NCBI GenBank assembly: GCA_947462495.1
Contig: CANHOY010000094.1
Location: 1-6,753, forward strand
Length of the DNA stretch: 6,753 nt
Origin: Bacteroidota bacterium
Lineage (GTDB): Bacteria; Bacteroidota; Bacteroidia; Chitinophagales; Chitinophagaceae
Direction of reading: 5' to 3'
Shown: in pieces, positions 1 to 6,475 of the stretch
Numbering within the stretch: the first letter of the stretch is position 1
Layout: each line of letters opens with the position of its first letter
The notes under the pieces: model-generated
Databases searched by the model: none
Told to the model about the DNA's origin: nothing
What the model saw: the letters and a program-made list of their open reading frames with translations, nothing else
Program-made: the position numbers and the translations under genes

Positions 1-225
1 GCTGCCGAAGACCATCAAACTTTTAATGCCATGGCTTTGGTCAATCAACAAGCGGCTTTAATAGTGAAAGACAAAGAAGTAAATGAAAAATTATTACCTA
101 ACCTTTTTTCATTATTAGAAAATGAGGAAGCCATAAAAAATATGGAAATCAAAGCTAATAGTTTTGCTTTATTAAATGCTGATGTGATAATAGCTGAACA
201 AATTTTAAAAAATAGTCATTATTAA
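1..225 (+). CDS. murG: MurG C-terminal end (partial, 5' end outside window)
   Basis: MurG is the membrane-associated transferase that adds GlcNAc from UDP-GlcNAc to lipid I, giving lipid II. Only the last 74 codons are present. The frame is open from base 1 and ends at TAA 223-225; the first ATG in frame (31) is internal and not the real start. The visible part opens with AAEDHQTFNAMAL, which matches the conserved (A)EDHQxxNA segment of the MurG C-terminal domain that contributes to the UDP-GlcNAc site. It continues with the usual pattern of a hydrophobic strand (AALIVKD) and amphipathic helices that close this GT-B fold protein. The gene sits 8 bp before murC, which is the usual order in Bacteroidota. 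The upstream two thirds, including the lipid I side, cannot be assessed. Family assignment is by motif and gene order, and is secure despite the short length. Confidence 0.93.
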   Translation, partial: AAEDHQTFNAMALVNQQAALIVKDKEVNEKLLPNLFSLLENEEAIKNMEIKANSFALLNADVIIAEQILKNSHY

Positions 226-233
226 TTAATAGT

Positions 234-1598
234 ATGAATCCGTTAACTACTTGTAAAAATATTTATTTCATAGGCATTGGAGGCATAGGTATGAGTGCTT
301 TAGCAAGGTATTTTAATACACAAGGAGTGGTTGTTTCAGGCTATGATAAAACACCAACCGATTTAACCCAAGCTTTAGAAAAAGAAGGAATAAAAATTCA
401 TTTTGAAGACGATTTAAATCAAATAGATAAAGCTGCCACGGTTATTGTATACACTCCTGCTATTCCTGCCAACCATGGAGAGTTAAATTATTATAGAGAA
501 AATGGTTATTTAGTAGTTAAGAGAAGTGATGTATTGCAATGGATAACCGAGAATGCTTTTACTATTGCTATTGCGGGTACCCATGGAAAAACTACTACTA
601 CTTCCATGACGGCTCATATATTAAGACATACTGGTTATGGATGTAACGCATTCCTTGGTGGAATTGCTTCTAATTATGGTACCAATTTTTGGAGCCATGA
701 AAAAAATGTTGTGGTAGTGGAAGCAGATGAGTATGATAGAAGCTTTTTAAAATTGTCGCCAAATATTGCGGTTATAACTGCAGTAGACCCAGATCATTTA
801 GATATTTATGGAACCGCTGAAGAGGTATTAAAAGCCTTTGGTGAATTTTCGGATAAAATTAAATCGGGTGGTAGTTTAATACAAAAACTAGGCACTCATT
901 TTAAAACAGATGCTTCCAATAAAAATATTTTATCCTATGCCTATGATCAAAAAGGGGCATCCTTTCATACACTTAATTTACAAGTAGTAGATGGCTCCTA
1001 TCATTTTGATATGGCACATCCAAATGGGGTCATTAAAAATATTGTTTTGAATATGGGCGGCTTGCACAATGTAGAAAATGCAACAGCCGCTATCGCCATC
1101 GCCGTAAGTTTAGGAATTGAGGAAGAAAAAATTATCAAAGCTGTTGCTGCTTTTGCAGGGGTTAAAAGAAGATTCGAATACAAGGTGAAGACGGCTTCTA
1201 AAGTATTAATAGATGATTATGCGCATCATCCCGAAGAATTGAATGCACTCATTACTGGTATAAGAAGCATTTTTCCTGGTGAAAAAATGGTATTGGTTTT
1301 TCAACCGCATTTATATAGCCGAACCAAAGATCAATGCGAAGGATTTGTAGAAACTTTAGATAAGGCGGATGAAGTGATATTATTACCCATCTATCCAGCA
1401 AGAGAATTACCAATAGAGGGAGTGAGTAGTGAAATGCTATTAGACAAAATGACTTTAGCTAATAAAAAAATAATGAGTAAGGAGGAATTGTATGCATGGG
1501 CCGCAACCACTTCTGATAAGTTAATAGTGATGGCAGGTGCTGGAGATATTGATGTTTGTATTACCAAAGTGCAAGAAATTTTTACCCCTAAGGCATGA
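234..1598 (+). CDS. murC: UDP-N-acetylmuramate--L-alanine ligase (MurC)
   Basis: This cytoplasmic enzyme joins L-alanine to UDP-MurNAc using ATP, the first amino-acid step of the peptidoglycan stem peptide. At 454 aa it is full length for the family. The N-terminal Rossmann-like domain has GIGGIGMSALA at residues 14-24 (UDP-MurNAc binding). The central ATPase domain has the P-loop GTHGKTTTT at 115-123, the acidic DEYDRSF at 165-171 and DPDHLDIYG at 185-193. The C-terminal domain carries DDYAHHPEE at 327-335 and QPHLYSRT at 357-364, the latter typical of MurC rather than of MurD, MurE or MurF. All expected key residues are present. The ATG at 234 lies 13 codons before the glycine motif, as usual for MurC. 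It has no Shine-Dalgarno sequence, and only 8 bp separate it from the murG stop. The stop overlaps the ftsQ start as ATGA (1595-1598), which suggests translational coupling. Confidence 0.98.
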   Translation: MNPLTTCKNIYFIGIGGIGMSALARYFNTQGVVVSGYDKTPTDLTQALEKEGIKIHFEDDLNQIDKAATVIVYTPAIPANHGELNYYRENGYLVVKRSDVLQWITENAFTIAIAGTHGKTTTTSMTAHILRHTGYGCNAFLGGIASNYGTNFWSHEKNVVVVEADEYDRSFLKLSPNIAVITAVDPDHLDIYGTAEEVLKAFGEFSDKIKSGGSLIQKLGTHFKTDASNKNILSYAYDQKGASFHTLNLQVVDGSYHFDMAHPNGVIKNIVLNMGGLHNVENATAAIAIAVSLGIEEEKIIKAVAAFAGVKRRFEYKVKTASKVLIDDYAHHPEELNALITGIRSIFPGEKMVLVFQPHLYSRTKDQCEGFVETLDKADEVILLPIYPARELPIEGVSSEMLLDKMTLANKKIMSKEELYAWAATTSDKLIVMAGAGDIDVCITKVQEIFTPKA

Positions 1599-2755
1599 GA
1601 AACTGGAAACAAATAGTAGGTAATATTTTATGGAGCATAGCAGGTGTGCTATTGGTATTGCTTTTTATTATATCCTGGAAAGCCAAAGAGGAAAAGAAGT
1701 GTGCTAGTATCAATGTGGAGTTGGTGGGTGAAAATACGATAGCCCTTTTTATGGATGAAAAAGAAATTTTACAAATTATTCATGAAAAAGGCATTCGAGC
1801 CGGATTACCTATTGGTGTTGTTAATTTGAATGCATTAGAAAAGAATTTACAAAGTATAAAATGGGTAAAACATGCTGAAATGTTTTTAGACAATCAGCAA
1901 GCTTTGCAAATAAAAATTGAACAACGTATTCCAATTGCTAGAATTTTTACTGCTTCGGGTAGTTCATTTTATATTGACAAGGAAGGATGGAGACTTCCTT
2001 TGAAACAGTTAACCGTACTACGTTTGCCTGTTTTTACAGGATTTCCATCGGATCAAGAAAAATTGTCAACACCGGATAGTTTATTACTAAAAGATATTTT
2101 ACACTTCACCAATGCCATTCAACAAGATTCCTTTTTTATGGCTCAGGTAGCACAAATAAATATTGCTTCTAATGGTGATTTTGAAATGATTCCAAGCTTA
2201 GGAGATCATGTGGTTTTAATGGGAACAGCCGAAAATATAGAAGATAAATTAAATAGATTATTTAGTTTTTACAAACAAGTTTGGGTGCAAAGCGGGGTGA
2301 ATGCCTATCAAGTGTTGGATTGCAGATTTGATCATCAAATTGTGGCGTTGAAAAAGGGGATGCAACCCATACAGTTCTCTGCCTCTATTTTAGCCGACGA
2401 TTCATTGGATAGTTTTACCCTTTCAAGTATAGATACCACTAAAAAAGTAGATACTGCTTCTAAGAAAAGTGATAATGTAACAGCACCCAATTCGCTTAAA
2501 AAATCGGCCACTCAACAGGGTAAAACCAGCCTTCAAACTACCTCGAAAACAATCTCTAAAGCAGCACCTAAAACTGCCTCTAGTGCTACCCTTAAAACAG
2601 ACGTAAAATCGAAGCCTAAAACAAAGGGCAAAACAAAGGCAAAAACAACGGTAAAAACAAACAATAAAACGAACAATAAATCGTTAAATAATAAGAAGAA
2701 GTCTGCAAAGGCCATTATGCCCAAAAAGACCAACCCTAAAACAACTAACAACTAA
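1595..2755 (+). CDS. ftsQ: Cell division protein FtsQ with long Lys/Thr-rich C-terminal tail
   Basis: FtsQ is a single-pass inner-membrane divisome protein that links cytoplasmic FtsA/FtsZ with periplasmic septal wall synthesis. The 386-aa product has a short N-terminal cytoplasmic segment, one membrane helix at about residues 9-28, and a POTRA-like domain at about 38-110. The FtsQ/DivIB beta domain follows, with QRIPIARIF (110-118), YIDKEGWRLPL (126-136), LPVFTGF (144-150) and a closing NAYQVLDCRFDHQIVALK (236-253). These motifs match Bacteroidota FtsQ. The folded part ends near residue 260. From about 283 to 386 the protein is low-complexity and basic: 28 Lys, 3 Asp, no Glu and no Arg, with a four-residue repeat described separately. 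With normal FtsQ topology this tail would lie in the periplasm. The usual family length is about 240-280 aa, so the tail is an addition. The start ATG overlaps the murC stop; 11 bp separate the gene from ftsA. The tail's role is unknown. Confidence 0.95.
   Translation: MRNWKQIVGNILWSIAGVLLVLLFIISWKAKEEKKCASINVELVGENTIALFMDEKEILQIIHEKGIRAGLPIGVVNLNALEKNLQSIKWVKHAEMFLDNQQALQIKIEQRIPIARIFTASGSSFYIDKEGWRLPLKQLTVLRLPVFTGFPSDQEKLSTPDSLLLKDILHFTNAIQQDSFFMAQVAQINIASNGDFEMIPSLGDHVVLMGTAENIEDKLNRLFSFYKQVWVQSGVNAYQVLDCRFDHQIVALKKGMQPIQFSASILADDSLDSFTLSSIDTTKKVDTASKKSDNVTAPNSLKKSATQQGKTSLQTTSKTISKAAPKTASSATLKTDVKSKPKTKGKTKAKTTVKTNNKTNNKSLNNKKKSAKAIMPKKTNPKTTNN
2522..2689 (+). repeat. 12-bp-period repeat coding for K-[T/S]-x-x tetrapeptides in the FtsQ tail
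   Basis: Residues 310-365 of FtsQ split into 14 consecutive four-residue units in a single phase. Lys is at position 1 in 12 of 14 units (exceptions Q314 and S330) and Thr or Ser at position 2 in 12 of 14 (Ala at 323 and 331). The clearest stretch is 342-361: KTKG, KTKA, KTTV, KTNN, KTNN. At DNA level the period is 12 bp, seen best as AAAACAAAGGGC at 2618-2629 followed by AAAACAAAGGC at 2630-2640. The units have diverged, so this is an old or selected repeat and not a fresh duplication. Similar Lys-rich tetrapeptide repeats occur in bacterial histone H1-like proteins, but there is no evidence of DNA binding here. Confidence 0.8.
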
Positions 2756-2766
2756 AAAACAACAAA

Positions 2767-4164
2767 ATGAGCCAGCACGATTCTCCAATTATTGTAGGAC
2801 TAGATATTGGAACAACTAAAATTGCTGCCATTGCAGGAAGAAAAAATGAATTTGGCAAATTAGAAATCTTAGGGTTTGGAAGAGCCAATAGCAATGGAGT
2901 TCAACATGGTCAAGTATTAAATATTGATCAAACTATTAAGGCCATTCAACAAGCGCTTCAAAACTGTCAATTAAGCAACCCCGATTTAGAGGTCAATGAA
3001 GTGTATGTGGGTATTGCTGGTCATCATATCAAAAGTTTGCAAACCAGAGGGGATCAAGTGCGTCAAGATGCCGAAAATGAAATTCAAGCTTGGGAAATTG
3101 AGCAATTAATCAATAACCAACGTAAAACATTTATACCTGCTGGAGATCAAATTATTGATGTTATCCCGCAAGAATTTCATGTAGATAATAACCAAAATAT
3201 AAAAGATCCCATTGGAGTAAATGGTGTAAAAGTGGGTGCTAATTTTTTAATTTTGACTGGTGATCGAAATGCGATTAGAAATATCAATCGTTCGGTAGAA
3301 AGAAGTGGATTGGTAACAAAAGATTTAGTGCTTCAACCATTGGCTTCCGCTAGTGCAGTAATGAGTGATGTAGATTTAGAGGCGGGTGTAGCTATTTTAG
3401 ATATTGGTGGTGGTACCAGTGACCTTGCCGTATTTTATGAGGGCATCTTAAAACATACTGCCGTGATTCCTTTTGGCGGCGAGAATATTACCAACGACAT
3501 TAGAATGGGGTTGGGCGTATTGAAAAGTCAAGCGGAAGCGATGAAGGTTCAATTTGGTAGCGCTTTAACCGATGAAGCGAAAGCCAATGCTTATGTAACT
3601 ATTCCAGGATTAAAAGGAATGCCTGCCAAAGAAATAAGTGTAAAAAGTTTAGCTGGAATTATTCAAGCTAGAATGAGTGAGATACTTGATTTTGTTACCT
3701 ACCATTTGAAACAAGTGGGTATGGATAGCCGCATGTTAAATGGGGGTATCATTTTGACAGGGGGTGGATCTCAACTAAAACACCTTATTCAATTAACCGA
3801 ATACATTACTGGATTGAATGCTAGAATTGGTTTACCTAATGAGCATTTAGCGCCTAACCACATTGATGAATTAAAAAAACCAATGTATTCTACTTGTATC
3901 GGTTTAATATTAAAAGGATACAACGATTACGAACAAAATTATAAAGTGTTTGCAGAAACCTTTAAGAAAGTGGAAGTGCCAAAATCATTAACGGTGAATG
4001 GAACTGCCAATAGCTTAACGAGTCAAAAAATTGAAACAAAAGCTCCTGCTGCTACCACTTTAACACCAGAACAAATTGAAAACAGAAAGAGTAAATTCTG
4101 GGATCGTTTCAAGAATAATTTGATAGAAATATTTAGTGAGGAAGAAGACAAATTATTGCCATAA
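2767..4164 (+). CDS. ftsA: Cell division protein FtsA (actin-like FtsZ membrane tether)
   Basis: FtsA is an actin-family ATPase that polymerises on the inner face of the membrane, binds the FtsZ tail and recruits later division proteins. The 465-aa product has phosphate-1 motif GLDIGTTKIAA at 11-21, the FtsA-specific 1C domain at roughly 85-165, phosphate-2 motif LDIGGGTSD at 211-219, and adenosine motif LTGGGSQL at 330-337. After the core, a linker of about 40 residues rich in T, A and K leads to KSKFWDRFKNNLIEIFSEEE (441-460). This is a good candidate for the amphipathic membrane-targeting helix, with W, F, L and I on one face. Length is normal for the Bacteroidota form, which is longer than the 420 aa of E. 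coli. The ATG at 2767 fits the start of the actin fold and follows an A/C-rich stretch without Shine-Dalgarno sequence, 11 bp after the ftsQ stop. The gene is followed by a 113-bp gap before ftsZ. Confidence 0.97.
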   Translation: MSQHDSPIIVGLDIGTTKIAAIAGRKNEFGKLEILGFGRANSNGVQHGQVLNIDQTIKAIQQALQNCQLSNPDLEVNEVYVGIAGHHIKSLQTRGDQVRQDAENEIQAWEIEQLINNQRKTFIPAGDQIIDVIPQEFHVDNNQNIKDPIGVNGVKVGANFLILTGDRNAIRNINRSVERSGLVTKDLVLQPLASASAVMSDVDLEAGVAILDIGGGTSDLAVFYEGILKHTAVIPFGGENITNDIRMGLGVLKSQAEAMKVQFGSALTDEAKANAYVTIPGLKGMPAKEISVKSLAGIIQARMSEILDFVTYHLKQVGMDSRMLNGGIILTGGGSQLKHLIQLTEYITGLNARIGLPNEHLAPNHIDELKKPMYSTCIGLILKGYNDYEQNYKVFAETFKKVEVPKSLTVNGTANSLTSQKIETKAPAATTLTPEQIENRKSKFWDRFKNNLIEIFSEEEDKLLP

Positions 4165-4196
4165 TATTTACCCACATTATGGTTATAAATAAGGAA

Positions 4197-4210
4197 TAGA
4201 ATAAATTCTA
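4197..4210. repeat. 14-bp palindrome in the ftsA-ftsZ gap
   Basis: TAGAAT and ATTCTA form an exact 6-bp inverted repeat around a 2-bp AA spacer. It lies 33 bp after the ftsA stop and about 67 bp before the ftsZ ATG. The loop is too short for a hairpin terminator, and no T-run follows. A dimeric regulator site is possible, but AT-rich DNA produces such palindromes by chance fairly often. Confidence 0.4.
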
Positions 4211-4225
4211 AAAACGGTAATTTCG

Positions 4226-4277
4226 ACATAACTAACTAACAACGAACCATCTAACTAACCCATCTAAAAACAAAAAA
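4226..4277 (+). promoter_or_regulatory. ftsZ: C/A-rich, nearly G-free leader of ftsZ with small direct repeats
   Basis: The 52 bases before the ftsZ ATG contain a single G. They hold CTAACTAAC twice (4232-4240 and 4251-4259) and CCATCTAA twice (4247-4254 and 4260-4267, 13 bp apart). The end of the leader, CTAAAAACAAAAAA then ATG, closely resembles the sequence before ftsA (CTAAAAAACAACAAA then ATG, from 2752). There is no Shine-Dalgarno sequence. Bacteroidota commonly start translation from unstructured A-rich leaders, and this stretch should stay unpaired. TAATTTCG at 4218-4225 resembles the Bacteroidota -7 box TAnnTTTG with one mismatch, but no TTG lies at the right distance upstream. A promoter here is therefore only a weak possibility. 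Confidence 0.45.
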
Positions 4278-6371
4278 ATGATTCAATTTGACTTGCCAAA
4301 GCAAAAATCATCCATCATAAAAGTCCTAGGAGTAGGCGGTGGCGGCAGTAATGCTGTAAACTTTATGTTCAATCAAGATATTGAAGGCGTAGATTTTATT
4401 ATTTGCAATACCGATTCAAAAGCCATTGAACAAAGCACGGTGCCTAATAAAATTCAGTTAGGACCCCATTTGACACAAGGTTTAGGGGCGGGCGCCGATC
4501 CTTCTGTGGGAAAGTTAGCAACAGAAGAATCTTTGGATGAAATCAGAAAAATATTAGAAGTAAATACCCGCATGGCATTTATCACTGTGGGCATGGGTGG
4601 AGGAACCGGTACAGGAGGAGCACCTATTATTGCAAAAATTTGTAAAGATTTAGGCATTTTAACCGTAGGTATCGTAACCACTCCATTCGGTTTTGAAGGA
4701 CCAAGAAGACAAGCGCAAGCCGAAGAGGGAATCAAGCAATTAAAGCCTTTGGTAGATACTTTATTAGTGATCTCTAACGATAAGTTGCGTGTGCAATATG
4801 GTAATTTAAAAATGAAGGAAGCTTTTACAAAAGCGGATAACGTTTTAGCTACTGCAGCAAAATGTATCACCGATGTAATTAATAGTCGTGGACATATTAT
4901 AGTGGACTTTGCGGATGTATGTACCGTTATGAAAAATGGTGGAGTGGCCATTTTAGGAAAGGCGGAAGTTGAGGGAGAAAATAGAGCAGAAAGAGCCATT
5001 GAAGAAGCCTTGAATTCACCATTATTAAATGACAATGATATTAAAGGGGCTAAATGGATCTTATTAAATATCAATAGTGCCGAAGGGGATTATGAATGCA
5101 CCATGGATGAATTAGAAACTATCAACAACTACTTACGTGAACGCACTGGTGAACATTCTGATGTTATTATGGGAATGGGTTATGATGCAACACTTGGTCA
5201 AAAATTAGGTATTACCTTAATTGCCACTGGGTTTGAGGGTAAAGACCCCTTTATGAAAGAAACACCAAAAAAAGTGGAGGCTCCTATTGAGGAAAAAATT
5301 GTGATGACATTACTTTCAGAGGAAGTGCTGAATGATGCTAGCAATAAAATAACTGCAACACCTGAAGAGGTTGTTGAAAAAATAGAAGAGCCTGAAATTG
5401 GAGACAGTTATTTTACTTTAGGGGAGGAGCCAATTTTGCATATGGCAGATGACGCTGAAGACGCTGAAGAAGAATTTGAACTAGATGAAATAAGTGAAAA
5501 AGAATACGAGGCGGAAATAGATGCAGAAATTAGTATTGAAGCTATGAGTATGATTGAGGAAATAACACTTAATGAAACACCAGTGGTAGTAGCAGAGGAA
5601 GAAATGATACTAGAAGAATTGGAAGAAGAAGTTGAAGTAATAGATGCTGCTCAATTGTCACCAGAAGTTGTTTTATTTGAATTAGATGCCAATGAGGCTT
5701 TAGCTCCAACTGAATTTATTTTAAATAAGCCCACTAATATCTATGCTACCGAGGAAGAAATAGAAGAAGAAATTTTCAACGAAGAAGCATTAGAGGAAGT
5801 GATATTTGAAGAACATACTCCAGAAGAAGAAATGGAAGATGAAGAAATGTTGGAAGAGGAAATGATGGAAGAAGAAATGGAATTAAGCTTTGCCACCGAA
5901 GCGCCAGCCGAAGTAATTATAGAAACGGTTCCTGTGGTGGAGATGATTCAAGAAGAAGTGATTGAAATGCCGAAAGCACCTGAAGTAGTGGAGTATCAAA
6001 GTTCATTTAGAGTGGAGGAAGAACCTTCAATGCAATTAGTAATGAGAGATGAAAGCAATCCACAACCTGCTAGACCTGTGCATCCTTCTTCATTAGAAAT
6101 GCCTTTAGACAATGCCGAAGAACAAAGAAGAAAAGTGGCTGAGCGTATTCAAAAATTAAGAAATTTATCTTTCAATATCAACAATGGCCCTGATCCAAAC
6201 ACCGAATTTGATGCAGTGCCAGCTTATGTTAGAAGAAATTTAGATTTATTTGGGAATACATTGGCTTCGGTAGAAAACTATTATAGTAAGTACACCGTTG
6301 AGAAAGACGAGAACAATCAAACACAAATTTCTACCATCAATACATTTTTAGACGGTAAAAAACCTGATTAA
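4278..6371 (+). CDS. ftsZ: Cell division protein FtsZ with very long acidic C-terminal linker
   Basis: FtsZ is the tubulin-like GTPase that forms the cytokinetic ring. The GTPase core spans about residues 12-320. It has the glycine loop GVGGGGSNAV (18-27), the tubulin signature GMGGGTGTGGAP (105-116), TTPFGFEG (134-141), and T7 loop VDFADVCTVM (209-218) with catalytic Asp210 and Asp213 (E. coli D209 and D212). The residue matching E. coli N207 is Ile208. From about 325 to 612 there is a linker dominated by Glu: residues 381-590 hold 67 Glu and 8 Asp against 5 Lys/Arg. A basic helix (616-628, RRKVAERIQKLRN) precedes FDAVPAYVRRN (644-654), the equivalent of the conserved tail that binds FtsA in other bacteria. 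A further 43 residues follow, ending FLDGKKPD. At 697 aa it is far longer than the 383 aa of E. coli, though long linkers are known in Bacteroidota. The start is supported by MIQFDLPKQKSSIIKVLGVG. The gene ends 31 bp before a terminator. Confidence 0.98.
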   Translation: MIQFDLPKQKSSIIKVLGVGGGGSNAVNFMFNQDIEGVDFIICNTDSKAIEQSTVPNKIQLGPHLTQGLGAGADPSVGKLATEESLDEIRKILEVNTRMAFITVGMGGGTGTGGAPIIAKICKDLGILTVGIVTTPFGFEGPRRQAQAEEGIKQLKPLVDTLLVISNDKLRVQYGNLKMKEAFTKADNVLATAAKCITDVINSRGHIIVDFADVCTVMKNGGVAILGKAEVEGENRAERAIEEALNSPLLNDNDIKGAKWILLNINSAEGDYECTMDELETINNYLRERTGEHSDVIMGMGYDATLGQKLGITLIATGFEGKDPFMKETPKKVEAPIEEKIVMTLLSEEVLNDASNKITATPEEVVEKIEEPEIGDSYFTLGEEPILHMADDAEDAEEEFELDEISEKEYEAEIDAEISIEAMSMIEEITLNETPVVVAEEEMILEELEEEVEVIDAAQLSPEVVLFELDANEALAPTEFILNKPTNIYATEEEIEEEIFNEEALEEVIFEEHTPEEEMEDEEMLEEEMMEEEMELSFATEAPAEVIIETVPVVEMIQEEVIEMPKAPEVVEYQSSFRVEEEPSMQLVMRDESNPQPARPVHPSSLEMPLDNAEEQRRKVAERIQKLRNLSFNINNGPDPNTEFDAVPAYVRRNLDLFGNTLASVENYYSKYTVEKDENNQTQISTINTFLDGKKPD
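5451..5468 (+). repeat. Exact 9-bp tandem duplication in the FtsZ linker
   Basis: GACGCTGAA is present twice head to tail (5451-5459 and 5460-5468), giving Asp-Ala-Glu twice at residues 392-397. The copies are identical at DNA level, including third positions, which points to a recent slippage event that lengthened the linker in frame. Confidence 0.75.
5826..5885 (+). repeat. Four 15-bp repeats coding for EEMxx pentapeptides in the FtsZ linker
   Basis: Units start at 5826, 5841, 5856 and 5871, exactly 15 bp apart. Each opens with GA(A/G)GAAATG. They encode EEMED, EEMLE, EEMME and EEMEL, residues 517-536. The first nine bases are almost identical between units, while the last six vary. This is the most Glu- and Met-rich part of the linker and marks another place where it probably grew by tandem duplication. 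Confidence 0.8.
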
Positions 6372-6402
6372 ATTGTTTTTTGGCTCAGTTGATTTTAGTT
6401 GT

Positions 6403-6431
6403 AACCCCGCTTTAACCAGGCGGGGTTTTTT
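6403..6431 (+). terminator. Rho-independent terminator after ftsZ
   Basis: AACCCCGC (6403-6410) pairs perfectly with GCGGGGTT (6420-6427) around a 9-base loop. The T-run at 6426-6431 overlaps the last stem bases, and the sequence stays T-rich to 6439. The stem is strikingly GC-rich for this DNA. It starts 31 bp after the ftsZ stop and 44 bp before the next gene, so it very probably ends the dcw transcript. Confidence 0.92.
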
Positions 6432-6463
6432 ATTTTATTCTGTCCATTATAAAATTGAAATTG

Positions 6464-6471
6464 TACTTTTA
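6464..6471 (+). promoter_or_regulatory. Possible -7 promoter box for the epimerase-like gene
   Basis: TACTTTTA matches the Bacteroidota -7 consensus TAnnTTTG except at the last base. TTCTG at 6438-6442, with a 21-bp spacer, is a poor -33 candidate. The position just after the terminator and before a gene that needs its own promoter is right. Transcription would then start almost at the ATG (6476), implying a leaderless or nearly leaderless mRNA. This rests on motif resemblance only. Confidence 0.28.
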
Positions 6472-6475
6472 CCTT

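Noticed and set aside
1001..1183. Minus-strand short frame inside murC
   Set aside because: It is antisense to conserved MurC coding sequence with no supporting motif or start signal. The same applies to the frames at 1391-1612 and 4023-4229.
1599..1599. Missing ddl between murC and ftsQ as a gene loss
   Set aside because: The 4-bp overlap shows a clean junction, and direct murC-ftsQ order is the normal arrangement in Bacteroidota.
2533..2751. Minus-strand open frame of 72 codons that looks like a hydrophobic membrane protein
   Set aside because: It is the antisense of the Lys-rich FtsQ tail: AAA and AAC codons read backwards give Phe and Val. It has no independent start context and lies wholly inside ftsQ.
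4218..4225. TAATTTCG as a -7 promoter box for ftsZ
   Set aside because: It has one mismatch to TAnnTTTG, but no TTG or TTTG is present about 17-23 bp upstream. It is mentioned under the leader but not called as a promoter.
4454..5074. Minus-strand open frame of 206 codons opposite ftsZ
   Set aside because: It lies entirely against the conserved FtsZ GTPase core, which fully explains the DNA. The product resembles no family I know and is a codon-use shadow.
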